Assembly (NCBI GenBank): GCA_028023455.1
Contig: JAQFVV010006238.1
Coordinates: 1,369,478 to 1,433,477, forward strand
Direction: 5' to 3'
Origin: Epiperipatus broadwayi
Taxonomy: Eukaryota > Onychophora > Udeonychophora > Euonychophora > Peripatidae
Length of the DNA stretch: 64,000 nucleotides
The notes under the pieces are model-generated. The model did not search any database. It had not been told where the DNA came from and saw only the letters and a list, made by a program, of their open reading frames with translations. Below, piece by piece: positions 46,620 to 59,669 of the stretch. The first letter of the stretch is position 1; each line of letters starts with the position of its first letter. The translations under genes and the position numbers were made by a program.

Positions 46620-49245
46620 AAGAAATATTGCAAGAATTGGAAGAAGAACTGTCTCATATTAAATGGGAAATTATTGGACTTTGTGAAGTTAAAGGTGAAG
46701 AGACAATAGATTTAAAAAGTGGGTGTGTACTATAATAGAACAAATATTGGAAATACAAATAGAGTAAGAGTCATTATAAATAAAAAATGGAAGAACAACA
46801 TTGTTGAGATTGATGATCTATCAAAGAGTGGCAAGATCAGTTGTTCAATATAATAGCAGATACTAAATGCATATAATTCAGGTTTATGCCTCAACATGTT
46901 ATGAAGTAGTAAAGGATTTTTATATGGATGTACAAAGAACTTTTGATCTGACCAAACAACATTTTTTAAATTGCTATGGGAGACTTTAGTTCTAGAGGTG
47001 GCAAACAGTTGAAAAATGAAAGTGTTGTAGATAAATTTGCATATGGTGATAGAAATGAGGGAAGATATAGACTTGTGGAATTTGCAGAAAAAGAAAAACT
47101 TTATATTATGAATTCTTTTTTTGAGAAAAATGTTAAAAGGAAATGGACATGGAAGCATCCAAATAAAGGTACAGCAGAATCGATTATATTTTGACTAACA
47201 GAAAATATATATTTCAAGAATTTAATTAGTGAGATGCAAGTTAAAGCAAAACTAGAGTCAAAAAAATATTACGAAAAACAATATTCACTGTTTATATTCC
47301 TCATCTTCTGAAATACTCTAATGAATTTAAATTGGAATTTGCAAATTATTTTCAAATGTAAGGACAATTTGAACATGATTCAGATTTGAATGAAATTTAT
47401 AGGAAAATAGTATATTTTTAAAATCTGCAACAAAGAAAACTGGTAAGAAAACAGCAATTAACCAAATTTTTTTTACTGAGATTAGAGAATTTATGAAGAA
47501 AAGAAGAAATATGAAAATATTTGTAAATGATGCATTGGATATCTTTAATTATGTAAAACAGTGTGAAAAAGAGTTGATAATGTATATAAGAAAGTATAAT
47601 TATGAACTAGCAAGGAAAGCTATAGAAGAGAATAAAAGTCTCAAGAGTGTAAAACAACAATTTTATATTAATAACAAACTTACGTCTGCAATAAAAAAAA
47701 GGTGGAACTATTACTAAAAAGAGAAATGACATGAAATGGCTAGAAGAATTCTAACAAGAATTATGTAATAATAAAGAACAAGTACCTCCAACATCTATTA
47801 TATCTTCCGAATTGCCCAAGGTTTTAAATGAAGGAGTTGGACTTGCAATTAAATTTATGAAGAAGTGAAAGCTCCCAGTTATGATGGAATTTTAATTAAT
47901 AACTTAAAAGAAGCAGGTGAAGATATAGAATTTTTTTTGGCAAAGTTATATACCAAATGTCTAAATGATAAAGATGTACCTGTCTAAATGATAAAGATGT
48001 GCCAGGTGATTGGAAGAATGCAGTATTAATATTAATATTTATAAAATATGATAAAGAAAATAGTAGAAATTTCTGACCTACATGCCTTTTATCAGTTTTA
48101 TACAAAAATTTTATTAAGATAAGTTGTCTACAGAGAACTTTGGATTTCAACCAACCAAAAGAACAAGCTGGATTTTAAAGTGGTTTTAGCACACTGGATC
48201 ATATCCAAGTATTGAGAGAAGTTATAGAAAGGATCAATGACTATGAGTTGCCATTATGATTTGGATTTGTAGATTATGAAAAGGCATTTCATTCTATAAG
48301 CATTTCTTCAGTAATTAAAGCATTGGATTATCAAGGTATAAATCCAGGATATTGTCATATTCTGAAGAATATAAAAATGCAACAGCAACAATTAGATTAC
48401 ATAATGATACTAGGAAGGTTAACATTGAGAAGGGTATAAGACATGGTGACTCCATATCTCCAAAACTTTTTACAGCAGTGCTCCAAGAAGTATTTTGTGG
48501 ATTGAAATGGGAAGATAAAGGAATAAAATTAAATGGGTATTATTTAAGTCATTTTGATTTTGCAGATAATGTAGTTATTTTTGCAAATAAGGCTTCAGAA
48601 CTTCAGAAAATGTTGCAAGAGTTATGGTAAATGTTAAAAAGACTAAAGTAATATTCAATGAATTTACTAAAAAAAAAAAAAAGAAAGACTGATAATGATG
48701 AGTTAGAAGAAGTTAACAAAAAATATCTTGGTTAGATTATTACTACAAATGGAAACATAATGGATGAAATTAATCATGGAATTAAACTTGGTTGGAGTGC
48801 TTTTGTAGAAATAGCTTAATATTAAAAAGAAATGTGACTGTGTATTTGAAAAGGACAGTTCTATTTATGGATCTGAGACTTGGACACTTAACAGGACAAA
48901 GACTTCAGATCACTCTTAAGACATATGGAAAGATGCATGTTAGAAGTAACTGGATAAATTTGAAAACAAATTATATCTGTGGGAGCAACATGTATTACTG
49001 ATATCATTGAAAGAATTAAAAGACTGGAATGTAGTTGGCTTGACATTTTGCTAGAAAAGCTAATAGATGGATACTTATAATATTAAACTAGATTCCAAGA
49101 GAATGTAAAAGACCTAGAAAGAGACTACATATGAGATGGATGGATGAAATAAGAAAATGTGTAGAGGTGATGTTGAGAAGAGAAGCTAGAGATCGGATTT
49201 GGATTGAACTTAGAGAGACCATCTTGCAGTGGATTGATAATGGTG
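46620..49245 (+). pseudogene. RTE LINE, nearly full-length, decayed
   Basis: About 2.6 kb covering endonuclease and RT. The apurinic-type endonuclease starts EEILQELEEELSHIKWEIIG then LCEVKGE (46620-46700). A later block has MGDFSSRGGKQ (46976), GRYRLVEFAEKEKLYIMNSF and RKWTWKHPNKG (to 47190). The linker (47.5-47.7 kb) has KKRRNMKIFVNDALD. RT runs from KAPSYDGI (47870) through KEQAGF, the FVDYEKAFHSI block (48265) and RHGDSISPKLFTAVLQEVFC (48430-48490) to SHFDFADN (48550), where the second catalytic aspartate is N. C-terminal blocks run to 49245. Frames change often. The endonuclease nicks DNA to prime RT; this copy is dead. Confidence 0.87.
47950..48002 (+). repeat. Small tandem duplication in the RTE
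   Basis: ctaaatgataaagatgt occurs at about 47960 and again at about 47986, duplicating about 26 bp inside the RT coding region. Confidence 0.8.
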
Positions 49246-49259
49246 ATACAATCTGATGT

Positions 49260-50450
49260 CTATTGATTATACCCACTTATGGTAATTAGTTCCAAAGTAG
49301 AGTGAAACTTATCTTCACTTGAATCTAAAGAGTCCTATATTGAAACTCAATCTGTCTTTTTTGACATTCAAAGCAATCATTTGATTAATTAAAATAATCA
49401 ATATTTTTAATTAAATATTGTTTACTCCTTTCCTTTCCAGGGAAGGTGGAGAATGTAAGGTACATCACCTCCTTTTAATAAAAGTCTAATTTTGTTTCAC
49501 ATTGGTTACTAAAAAGCGTAAGAAGCAACCACAAATTATGCTTTATAGATCACTTAACATACAACTGTGTTGTTTAGTTCAGTGGAAGAGTAATAAGGTG
49601 ACAAAGCTAAAGGTTTATGGATTATAGTTCAACCTGTCATTTATAGTACACCTGAGCAATTAACTATTTTTTACTTAAAATACATACTTAATATGTCTCT
49701 AAATGGATTTTCATTTGTAAATAGTTTTGAATGTAAAAATATCTAGTATTGGTTGCGTTTTAACAGACATTAATTTATATATCTGAGAGTTAATTTTGTA
49801 TCGTGTTACGTGTTCGTTTATGTTTGCCATTAGAGAATCTTCTAAATACTTTTGTTTTTTTTTATAAAATAATGGCTTAACTTTTCTCATTCATTTAATG
49901 TCTAAAATTTTCAGTCTTTTCATTTCTTTTAATGTCTAAATCACAATGGTTTCGTTCCAATTTTGTTGTTCTATTTATCCCCACAGGGGAAAACAGACAG
50001 GAGAATAAGTGTGCTTAGTTATTGATTGTGTCCTGCCTGCTCTGAGCACCTGCTTTACCATTTTAGAGAAGAATTATTACTGCTAAAGTGCTGTAGTGTC
50101 AAAACATTTACACCAAGCAGTTGGCTTTAATTTATGAAGACCTCTTAAGGCAATAACACTTTCTTAACAGCTTTACATTTATGAAATTTCAGTTGTAATA
50201 AAAGATGTGTCTCTATATATAATATTCAGTCCTTGCCTATAACCAATGCCTCATTTTCATTTATATGTGATAAAAAAGGAAGTTGAAGAAAAGATCAAAA
50301 TTTCATTATTTTAAAGACATATAAAATATGTTAAACCTTTATAAAACTTTTTACTTTAAAACTGCTGTTACTTTAGTGATACTAGAATGGACCACAAAAA
50401 CTTCATATGATCACCCTTTCTTATGCTTATACAAACTATTAAAATAGTAG
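49260..50450. other. AT-rich stretch, no recognised gene
   Basis: No motif-bearing frame. A stretch at 49980-50120 is slightly richer in G+C but shows no structure I recognise. Confidence 0.45.
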
Positions 50451-50459
50451 CAACTCTCT

Positions 50460-50645
50460 CCTTACAGCAATGCCAGCCATTGTAAGCTATAGTAGTCAAT
50501 GAATGTTAGAGGATTTGTGCCTCAAAATCCTTATCTAGTGCCTACTTATCCAATATCCCCAAACTATTTTTTTAGCATGTGGCCTATATCAATGAGAAGT
50601 GTTGGATCTGAGAGCTCCGCACTTAGATTTACCACTGGGTCACAC
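50460..50645 (-). mobile_element. Hammerhead-bearing repeat (family C), single copy
   Basis: Shares the cacattg/gcaatgccagccattgta edge, gtagtcaatgaatgttagag, the tatctagtgcctacttatcc block and caatatcccc with the other family C copies. It holds a decayed hammerhead-like motif at 50550-50605. Confidence 0.68.
50550..50605 (-). ncRNA. Decayed hammerhead-like motif (family C, copy 3)
   Basis: Minus strand stem I is well kept. CCAA (start of the motif) pairs with TTGG at its end, and ttctca pairs with tgggga next to the core. The core itself is damaged: TTGATATA for CUGAUGA and AAAAAA for GAAA. Pairing of stem I supports the family fold even though this copy should be inactive. Confidence 0.5.
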
Positions 50646-51236
50646 TGCTGTATACTAGAATGAATTGTATTAAGTATATTATGGACTATAAGAAGAAATC
50701 CTAGGATCATATAATACAGTACCCTGTTATTGAGTATTCACCTAAATTATTATCAATCAGAAAACAATATATATTAAATAAATAAATAAATATCAATATA
50801 TCCAAAAGATGTAAATGTCAATTTATAATCAAATTTTTGTTCTGCAAGATTTTAGAGCAGTGGTAAATTACAGACTCTGGAACTTAAGATATATGGATTA
50901 TATATATGCAGCCGTATTGTATCTTCTAAGAGTTTTGGAAGACAGTTTGATTTTGGGTGCTACCAGGAAGTTATTGAATTTTGAATAGACATATATATGG
51001 ATTAGAATTACTTTTTTATCTGAGCAGAGAGGTGTTGGTTTTACAAAAAATGATAGGAGGATAAGGAAATGTATTGAGAGAGTATATAGAAAAAGGAAAA
51101 GGGATAGTTTATGTAATGAATTTTGTTAAAGATATTTGTCAGAAAAATTATATATGAATTATAAGATATTTTATGATTTAATAGTCTTTCTACAATATAG
51201 ATGTACATAGTGAATTATTTGAAATAAAAATCTTGA

Positions 51237-51413
51237 TATGTCTAAAATCCATTTGAGTTATTTTAATAATGATGTATTTGGCCTTGATGAGTTGAAGAAA
51301 ATGTTGGGTTGGATTGCTAATAGTGACAATGAGCATAACAGGTGTTTTGTGGAATTGATGAAGTTTGTGAGAAGGTTTGTAGAGAAAATGAATATAAAGC
51401 AGTACAAATGAAG
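51237..51413 (+). CDS. Short unassigned ORF, 58 codons
   Basis: An ATG-started frame in AT-rich DNA. The product has a varied composition: FNNDVFGLDELKKMLGWIAN, then SDNEHNRCFVELMKFVRRFV, and it ends NIKQYK. Frames just upstream (50.93-51.2 kb) also have basic, coding-like stretches such as GVGFTKNDRRIRKCIERVY in another frame. This may be one relic of an unrecognised element or a gene fragment. I recognise no family. It could equally be chance. Confidence 0.25.
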
Positions 51414-51429
51414 ATTAAGAAAGAAAGTA

Positions 51430-54400
51430 TTGAACTAAAGCAAAGAGTAGATTTATGATTTTAAATATTTGACAAGTTGAATAACTGATTATGCAAATAA
51501 TAATAAAGATATCAATGATAATCCCAGTGGCTAAACAGAGATATGACCATTGAATTTATATTTTAGAAAAGTTTTATTAAATGTTTTATTTAGTGTGCAG
51601 CATTGCATATAACCATTACTTGGATATTCAGAAGATATAAGAAAATGGAAACATTAACAATGTGAATTTGGAAGATAACTAAAAAAAAAATTGAAAAAAT
51701 TTGCAACATTGAAGTGTTGAAAAAAAAAAAAAATCGCTTTGTATATGTACTTCTAAGCGGAGAAACTATAGCAAGCTTGATTTCAACAAGAAGCAGAAAG
51801 AAAAGGTTAATTAATGTTATGTCTAGAGGGAAGTAGTTATAGGTTTTTGAAAAATAGCACAATGATAGAATAACTGAATAAGATGGTATGTGTTAATGCA
51901 TAAGACCTGCGTTTCAGCATGTGACTACTGATGATAATCTTTTATTTCTGGAGAAATGAGTGGTTGACATTATATACCAACTATTTTTGATTCTCACTAA
52001 AATTTTATTCTCGGTCATCAATTCAGTAGCAAGAAATTTTTACAATTGTTTCTTATTTTTGATAGATTAGATCTACACTATTATAATTTAATTAAAAATT
52101 ATAACTTTTATGTTTTTTAAAACAGCAATTTTCGTTTCTGATAAAAACATTTATTTTAGAAACCTGCCAAAGATTAGCATTCAAGTTAACTTTTGCTTAT
52201 TAACATCTCCCCTCTCTCATCTCTTCGTTAACCAAGCAAATTTATATTTTTCAATATGAATAATCAGTGAACATCAGTAATAATTAGTCTCACCGAATAG
52301 ATTGGTCTTTTCTTCTAAGGAGCATTGAATTTTTTTTTTTTTTTAAAGTTTATTATATATAAATAATAAATATGTATAGTCCAATATATATATATACACA
52401 CACAAATTAAAGGGAAGTAAACGATCTCATCTGCAAACCATGAATAACCATCACTTCTATGCCTATTTGCTATTAACAGTTATTGACATAGAAATGTTGT
52501 TCATTCGTGGCACGCCAAAAAGGTAGTTAACTTCTGTTTAGTTTGCATTTATTATATATCCCCCCCCCAAAAAAAAAAAAAAAAAAAATTAAAATTTTAT
52601 AATCTTACAGAATATAGTGAAAAAATACTAAAGTTAACTTACTTTAGGAAATCTGAATTTCATTATGCTTATTGATGTATGTCTGATCGCTTTTTGTTCA
52701 TGTGACCAGAACAATCTATGATGATGACTATTCAACATTTATTTTTGAATCAATGAATAAATTGAACATTAGGTAATTAATAAGTAAATGATTTTTAGGC
52801 CAAGGTCTATTAACTTTAACAACTTTATAAACAAACAGTGGCTTCTAAAAAAAACAGCACTGAAAAAATGTATAGTATTCGTTTACCAAATAATAATCTT
52901 CAATTGTGTATACTGTTATAAGTTAGATTTTCAGGAATTGCTTAATAAAATTGCAAGGAATGCCATCTAGTATCAATGTAATGTACTAATAAAATGAAAG
53001 GTGAGTCCACTTGCATTTGATCTTCAGGATCTTATAAGGATAATAGTTGAATTATTGATATTTATTCCAGTGATATAACGTTTCATCAGTTTTTTTTTAG
53101 TATCTCAGTTTCAGGGCAACTTTATGGACATCATCTGAAATATTTGTTTTTTATATTCATTATATTGTTAAATATCAAAGTTTATGATACTAATGTAATT
53201 TTCTTAATAAATTTAAATTTAATATTTAAAGGGAGAAATTGTTTAAAACTAGTTGACTGTGAAATAATTCATAGTTGGTATGTTGGAAGTTAACTAAAGT
53301 GTTAGTTAATATTATTGAGAACTAGAACTTTACACATAATGTTCAATTATATATATATTTCATTATCATATTAATTTTAATTCAATTTCTTATATTTAGA
53401 ATTTGCAATTTTCATTAGCCTTTTTTCTTGATGTCACTTTTTGTATAAAAATGAAGAATGAGTTATAATAATTTAATATTTAATTATGCACTGAATTTGT
53501 TCTAGTTGATTCTTTAAGTCATTGTAGTTATCTTGCATCTTATTATCTGATTTCATATTTGTTTTAATGTAAAATATGCAAAGTAAACCAAAGAAAATAT
53601 TATTTAATGGGAAAATAGATGAGTTTTATTAGCATTGAATATATTAAACTAATACGGTATATACTTGCAAATTGAGAAGTAAATAATTTCACTTAAGAGT
53701 ATTTCATAATTCCTCTGTAAAATCTAAAACTCTTTAATAGTAGCTGAAAAATTTTGTATGTTTTATTTATTTATTTTTTTAAAAAAAAGGCATTTTAAGA
53801 AATTACTTTCCTTAAACTGTTATTAAGTTTATAGAATTTTTTATTTTTAAAATTAAATTATATTAATTCGAAATGAGAAGTATACACTGTGCTCACATGA
53901 ATGATTGATGTCTTCGTTTCTAAGATAGTGAGATCCTTAATTAATTTTTAATTCCTTCTTATTATTGTTCTCATGAAAAATTTAAAATTCATTGAGATCC
54001 ATGGTGCTAAGTCTTGCAAATAATTAAATTGTGTCTTTACTTCTTGTACAAGTGAAAAGAAAAAGAGAAAAGGTTCTAATTGTTTTAAAAAGTTAAATAT
54101 TATTAGCATAAAATTTTAATTATATTTTTGGTTCCGCTTAATTTTGTTGTTGTTTTTGATTTATTTTTAAAATAGTGTTTTTAAAATAACTATATATATA
54201 TTTGATTATCTGAATCTTCTGTTTCCCTTTGTTTCTTTATTTATCTAGATTGTTTTGCATATCTATCTTCTTGATTAATCATTTAATCTCATACATTGTT
54301 AAATGTTATCTTTTTTGTGTACAATATCTTTTTGTTACTTCTGTTTTTATCTTTATTGTAAATCCTTATATTTTATTCAAATGGAATAATTTTTACATAG

Positions 54401-54840
54401 AAAGTTTCTGTTTGCTTCTTAATGCATTTTTTAAATACCTCAATTAATTTTTTAGATAAACATTTTCTCTTAAACCTTTATTGATTGGAAGACAAACTAG
54501 AATTTCTCTCTCTCTCTCTTTTTTATTATTTAAATTTAGTAATCATTTGCATACTTTAATTTTCTATATTGAAGGGAAATAGAATTCTTCATAAGAATGG
54601 TTTTTTTTTTTTTTTAAAGTTTACAACTAAATTTTTTTTATTTACAATCACATTTCAAAAGTAGAAAATAATATCAAAATTCTAACCTTCATTTATAATA
54701 AAAAAAATTTTTATGTTTACATTCAGGGGTATTTTGGCATTATTATTCTAACTTTGTAAATTATTCTAGCACTTTAAGGTTGTTTTTTTTTTTAAAGATT
54801 AGCAAATTTTATATTTAAAAAATGAGGGTACTTACACATT
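51430..54840. other. AT-rich stretch, no recognised gene
   Basis: Contains poly-A/T tracts, a short (TA)n-(CA)n run near 52386 and (TC)n near 54511. No frame with motifs. Confidence 0.45.
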
Positions 54841-54845
54841 AGATC

Positions 54846-55009
54846 TGCTGGCCATGTTTTGATGGCAAAATGTCATACCTTTCTCCAATAGGTGGGGGAG
54901 GTATTTGTGACACCATAATGCCAAATCATAATTATGGCCTCGTGCCATTGCAAACGCTCTCCTCCCCACTATATAAAGTATGACATTTTGCCATCACAAG
55001 CATGGGCAG
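54846..55009. repeat. About 164-bp inverted-repeat element
   Basis: Arms 54846-54900 and 54959-55009 are inverted copies sharing gatggcaaaatgtcata, ending at gtgggggag/ctcctccccac. The spacer has its own small hairpin, ccataatgcc/attatgg. Probably a MITE. The 65-codon plus frame at 54934 overlaps the arm and has no motif. Confidence 0.65.
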
Positions 55010-56272
55010 CAAAATTATTATTAAAACTTAAAAGTACTAGAATAATTCACAAAGTTAGAGTAATTATAGCTGGACAGTTACATCATGGCAGCACTAACTC
55101 TAAAATATCTATTCGAGAAAGCTACCATTAATGGCCTCTGTAATACTAATGAAGAAGTAGAATGGGAGGAAGGGTCAAGAACTACCAATTTCTAAATCAT
55201 TCCTTTACCAAAAAAAAAAAAAAAATTGAGAAAATAATAATTTAATTTATGTTTATTTATGAAATTATTGCAATCCAAGTTATAACTTTACTACTCAAAT
55301 ATCACTTAAGATTTTGAACAACTATTCTGAAGTCCTGATTTCATGGCTTTTTGGGATTTGTGAATTTTTTAGATTTCAAAAATCGACCTCATTGGGCATT
55401 CAAGCTCTGCTAAGATAGAGAGAAAAAAGACTGCTGATTACAATTATGCTAGACTATCATTAATTCAGTGGGTTCAAAGTTAGTTTGGATTCAGAAAGTT
55501 TTTAAAAAAGTACAAGATCTTCAAATAAAGATCTGTAATTATATTGGTAAATAAAAGTGTTTCAAAATTAAACATAATGTATTAACATAATTTAGATGTA
55601 ACTTATTAGTGAATATTTCTTATGAAAATTAATTCAGTTAAAAAAATAAAAGAAATAAGCTTAAATGTATTACTTTTACTTTATGAAGAAGTTTACATTG
55701 GTAAATAGTAGAAATTTGAAATATGCTGCATCATTTTTGAATATTGCAAGAAAAGTTCAAATAGTTTAATTTTCAGAATTAGTAAATAATTTTATTCCTT
55801 AAAAAAATAATTAAGCAAAAAAAAAAAACTATTTAAATCCATTAGCTATTTAGATTTACTTGAAATTTTGCATTTTTAAGTTGTAAAAAAAATTCATAGA
55901 AAAAATTAAGTTTTTACATAAAAGTGATTGCTTCATGGAAATTCTTTTTCTATTTATGTTGTGATGATAATTATTTTTGCAAAACATGTTTTTTTATGAT
56001 ACAGTGAATAAGTAATTTATAAACAAACTTTTATAAAGGGTAATATATTGTGGGAACATATTTCTAAGTCTTGTATGAAGTTGAAAATTGCCACCATTTT
56101 TTTTTTTTTTTGGAAAATGATATTTTAATAAATAATTGAAAATGTTTTGATTTTAGTTATTTGAATTGCAAATAAATACATATTTTTACATTTATTGATA
56201 AATTAAAATTTACTATAAAAATATGCTAAAATTATTTGACTATGTTAAATTACAAGTAAATAGTTGATATAA
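55010..56272. other. AT-rich stretch, no recognised gene
   Basis: Homopolymer-rich, with no long frame and no recognised repeat. Confidence 0.45.
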
Positions 56273-56282
56273 TATTGCCCAG

Positions 56283-57338
56283 ATATGTAAATAAACATTT
56301 ATTTTTAGCACTGTTTCTAATTGTAATAAATTTAATCAGCCATTTAAGCTATTGTGCGCTTTTTCACGAGTGTTAAATAATAATAAATGAGTACTTCCGC
56401 TTACAACACAAGATATAGTATTTAGAAAAGAATAAAATGAATCCACTTATTCAATCCAACCCAAATGCTTATATATGGGCAAATCTTAAGTACTGTAAGT
56501 GAAAGTGTGAGGATAGACTACTCACTTTAAACCATTGTTTATGATATCTGAATGAATGACGCCAATGAAATTATCTAGAATTTACTAGATGTCACTCACA
56601 AATGAAACTCTTAAACATATGTAAATAAACATTTATTTTTAGCGCTGTTTCTAATTGTAATAAATTTAATCAGCCATTTAAGCTATTGTGCGCTTTTTCA
56701 CGAGTGTTAAATAATAATAAATGAGTACTTCCACTTACAACACAAGATATAGTATTTAGGAAAGAATAAAATGAATCCACTTATTCAATCCAACCCAAAT
56801 GCTTATACATGGGCAAATCTTAAGTACTGTAAGTGAAAGTGTGAGGATAGACTACTCACTTTAAACCACTGTTTATGATATCTGAATGAATGATGCCAAT
56901 GAAATTATCTAGAATTTACTAGACATCACTCACAAATGAAACTCTTAAACATATGTAAATAAACATTTATTTTTAGCGCTGTTTCTAATTGTAATAAATT
57001 TAATCAGCCATTTTAGCTATTGTATGCTTTTTCACGAGTGTTAAATAATAATAAATGAGTACTTCCACTTACAACACAAGATATAGTATTTAGGAAAGAA
57101 TAAAATGAATCCACCTATTCACTCCAGTGGTTTAAAGTGAGTAGTCTATCCTCACACTTTCACTTACAGTACTTAAGATTTGCCCATATATAAGCATTTG
57201 GGTTGGATTGAATAAGTGGATTCATTTTATTCTTTCCTAAATACTATATCTTGTGTTGTAAGTGGAAGTACTCATTTATTATTATTTAACACTCGTGAAA
57301 AAGCACACAATAGCTTAAATGGCTGATTAAATTTATTG
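56283..57338 (+). repeat. 334-bp tandem repeat with inverted last unit, flanked by a 10-bp duplication
   Basis: Units begin atatgtaaataaacatttat at 56283, 56617 and 56951, exactly 334 bp apart and highly similar. The third is cut near 57125, where an inverted partial unit begins (57126-57338), running back from aaaccactg to aaatttatt. tattgcccag occurs immediately before (56273-56282) and just after (about 57336-57345), a likely target-site duplication. The whole array therefore probably inserted as one piece. No long frame. I found no convincing hammerhead in the unit; CTGATTA...GAAAC on the inverted strand lacks the required G8. Confidence 0.82.
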
Positions 57339-57349
57339 CCCAGGTATTA

Positions 57350-59400
57350 AAACTGTAAAATATTTAGTTTTTTTTTTTTTTTAAATTAATTTTTAACATA
57401 GAAAATCACAAGTTTTTTTGATTTTATTATCTGTATAAAAAGTTGAGATTTTCAAACAGCTTAAGAATAGATTTAAATTCTTCATAAAATTTTTATTACA
57501 GATTAATTTTAATACTCTGAGTATCTGCTTTTTTAAATTTTTATTTTGGCTGATATAATAATTTAGCAATTCAAGATTAGAAATTTCCACTGTATTTTTT
57601 TATTATTTGTTATTGAAAATAGTGTATTAATTATCTGTAATTTTTGGACTATACAGTCAGTTTGAAATTTCCTAGGATAAATATTAGGTTTTTTTTAAAT
57701 AGAAATATGTATAGAAAATTGACCACATAATTTTTTTGTTTTTGATATTACAAATTACCATATTTTTTTGTTTTATTTTTTTTTAAATTAGTGAAAATAT
57801 TTGTCTTAATAAAAAAAATGCCAGTAAAAGATATTATAGGTTAAATAGAAATCTTGTTTATCCTTAGGAATTGTCAATTAGTAATAATTAATAGTTTCTT
57901 GGCAACATCAAAAGCTAAAAGTTATCTCTGTTTTCATGGATATAATCTTGTAATTTTTATTGTTTATTATAATAACAATCCATGGAAATATTTAATTCAG
58001 TATATACCATATACTCTTAAGAATCTATATACATTGTGCGTATATGCTTTATTGTATTTAGTATTATCTTTAACCAACTTTAACTGCTTCATATATAAGT
58101 TGTATTTTTTAATTTTTATGTTTATTATTTTGAAAAAAAAAATATTATTTTTAAGGTACAGCTATATCTATCATTAAACAAATGATTAGTTTTACACTTT
58201 TTTCAATGTTTTTATTTTTTTTCTTTCTATTTTTTTAACTGTCTAGCAGTTTTCTCCTGGATTTTTAAATGAATGAAGAAAAAAAATATGTTAAAGATTG
58301 CTAGAAAGTTGAAACTAAAACAAATATAAAATATATTGAGAAAAATTGTAAAATTGGCAATGCATTGATATTTTAAAATATTTATAGGCTGTGCATACTG
58401 GAAATTATTTTTAACTGTTTTTTAACTACATGATATTCTTTATCTATTAGCATGGTGTTTTGGAATAACTTAAAAATCATCTTTGCAAATACAAAATGTA
58501 GCAATAATATTAACACAAATAATTTCATTTCAGAGTAAAAAAACACATTTAATGCATATTCTTCATAAAGACTTTTTTAAAAATAAATTTCACTTATTTC
58601 AATAAAAAAAATTAAATTATTGACAATGACTATTCTGACTGATATGTATATTTTTGATAGTAAAAACTATATGCAAACATCTCAGTTATTGAGAAGCAAA
58701 TCTTTAATAATTTTTTCTCCCTTAATCTTGATTTCTGCTGACTAGCTATTGAAACATTTTATTGTATATTGCACTACTAATAGGACTTTCCATGATTCTA
58801 CAGTTTAATATTTTTAAATTTATTTTGATATAATCCTGGAGTCAACTTCAGATCACTATCTCTTTGTCTATTTTTGTCCCTATTTTTCAAATTTTGCACA
58901 GATTTCATTGTAAAAACTGAATTAAAGCTATATAAACATTTTTGCTTAAAAAATTCTGAAGTCAGTATTTCACCAATGAATTTCATTTTATGTGGTGTTT
59001 GATACAATTGTATCTCATTCCTACATTTCTGCTTACTAGTCTTTATTTGTCAAAATCAGAAAAAAAATGCAAAATCTTTTATGTATTCATTTTTTGTGAT
59101 AGATTTTGAAAATGAAAACATTTTCCATAATTATTTAAATATTTATAATTAGTTTTTACAATATATTGACTAATACTGTGATTAGATTTAGAATTTTATT
59201 TAAAATTATTCAATTTTTGAAGAAAAAATCAAGAAAAATGAATAACAATAGGTACCACTATTTGTAAATCAAGAGAAATTAGTGGTGCTGCAAATTGTAA
59301 TAAGTTGAAAAACAATTCTTTTACTTTTTCTGCTGCAGATTTATCTGTTCATTTTTTAGTTATAAATTTTATTAAAAAATTTTCATTATATTTGAGTAAT
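57350..59400. other. AT-rich stretch, no recognised gene
   Basis: The 107-codon frame at 57854-58177 is rich in Y, L, F, I and K and looks like chance in AT-rich DNA. Nothing else seen. Confidence 0.45.
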
Positions 59401-59408
59401 CTAAATTA

Positions 59409-59660
59409 AAACAAAAGCAAAACTCTCCATACAGTAGTGTCACCTTGTGCTAACAAGAGTAATCAATGGATGCCAGAAACTAGTCTGGGGATATTGGATG
59501 AGTAGGCACTAGATAGGGATTTTATGTACAAGCCTTCTGGCATCCATTGATTACTCTTGTTAGCACAAGGTGGCACTACTGTATGGAGAGTTTTGCTTTT
59601 GTTTACAACAATTCTGTGCTAGGATGAGATAGATAGTGATCATGTGATGTTTAGTGGTTT
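59409..59660. mobile_element. Hammerhead-family repeat (family C), near-perfect palindrome
   Basis: Arms 59409-59476 and 59536-59603 are inverted copies of about 68 bp with one mismatch (edge aaacaaaagcaaaactctcc, inner end ggatgccag). The spacer holds AGAAACTAGTCTGGGG and atattggatgagtaggcact, the 3' half of the family C hammerhead. The CUGAUGA half is missing. The right flank agtgatcatgtgatgttt recurs at 63.44 kb (tgtgatcatgtaatgttt), extending the element to about 59660. High arm identity suggests a fairly recent copy. Confidence 0.75.
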
Positions 59661-59669
59661 AATATAAAT

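Noticed and set aside
51925-51962. CTGATGATAATC...GGAGAAATG as a hammerhead
   Set aside because: No stem II of more than two pairs and no stem III; expected by chance in AT-rich DNA.
53080-53150. Minus-strand CAGATGATG...CTGAAAC and CTGATGAAACG as hammerhead cores
   Set aside because: The first lacks a pairing stem II and has the wrong core base. The second has GAAAC fused to CUGAUGA with no stem II.
56283-57338. Hammerhead in the 334-bp repeat unit (CTGATTA...GAAAC on the inverted strand)
   Set aside because: The catalytic G8 position is T and the AATT/AATT stem is weak; kept only as a remark.
57854-58177. 107-codon frame
   Set aside because: Composition (Y, L, F, I, K, N) is that of random AT-rich DNA; no motif.
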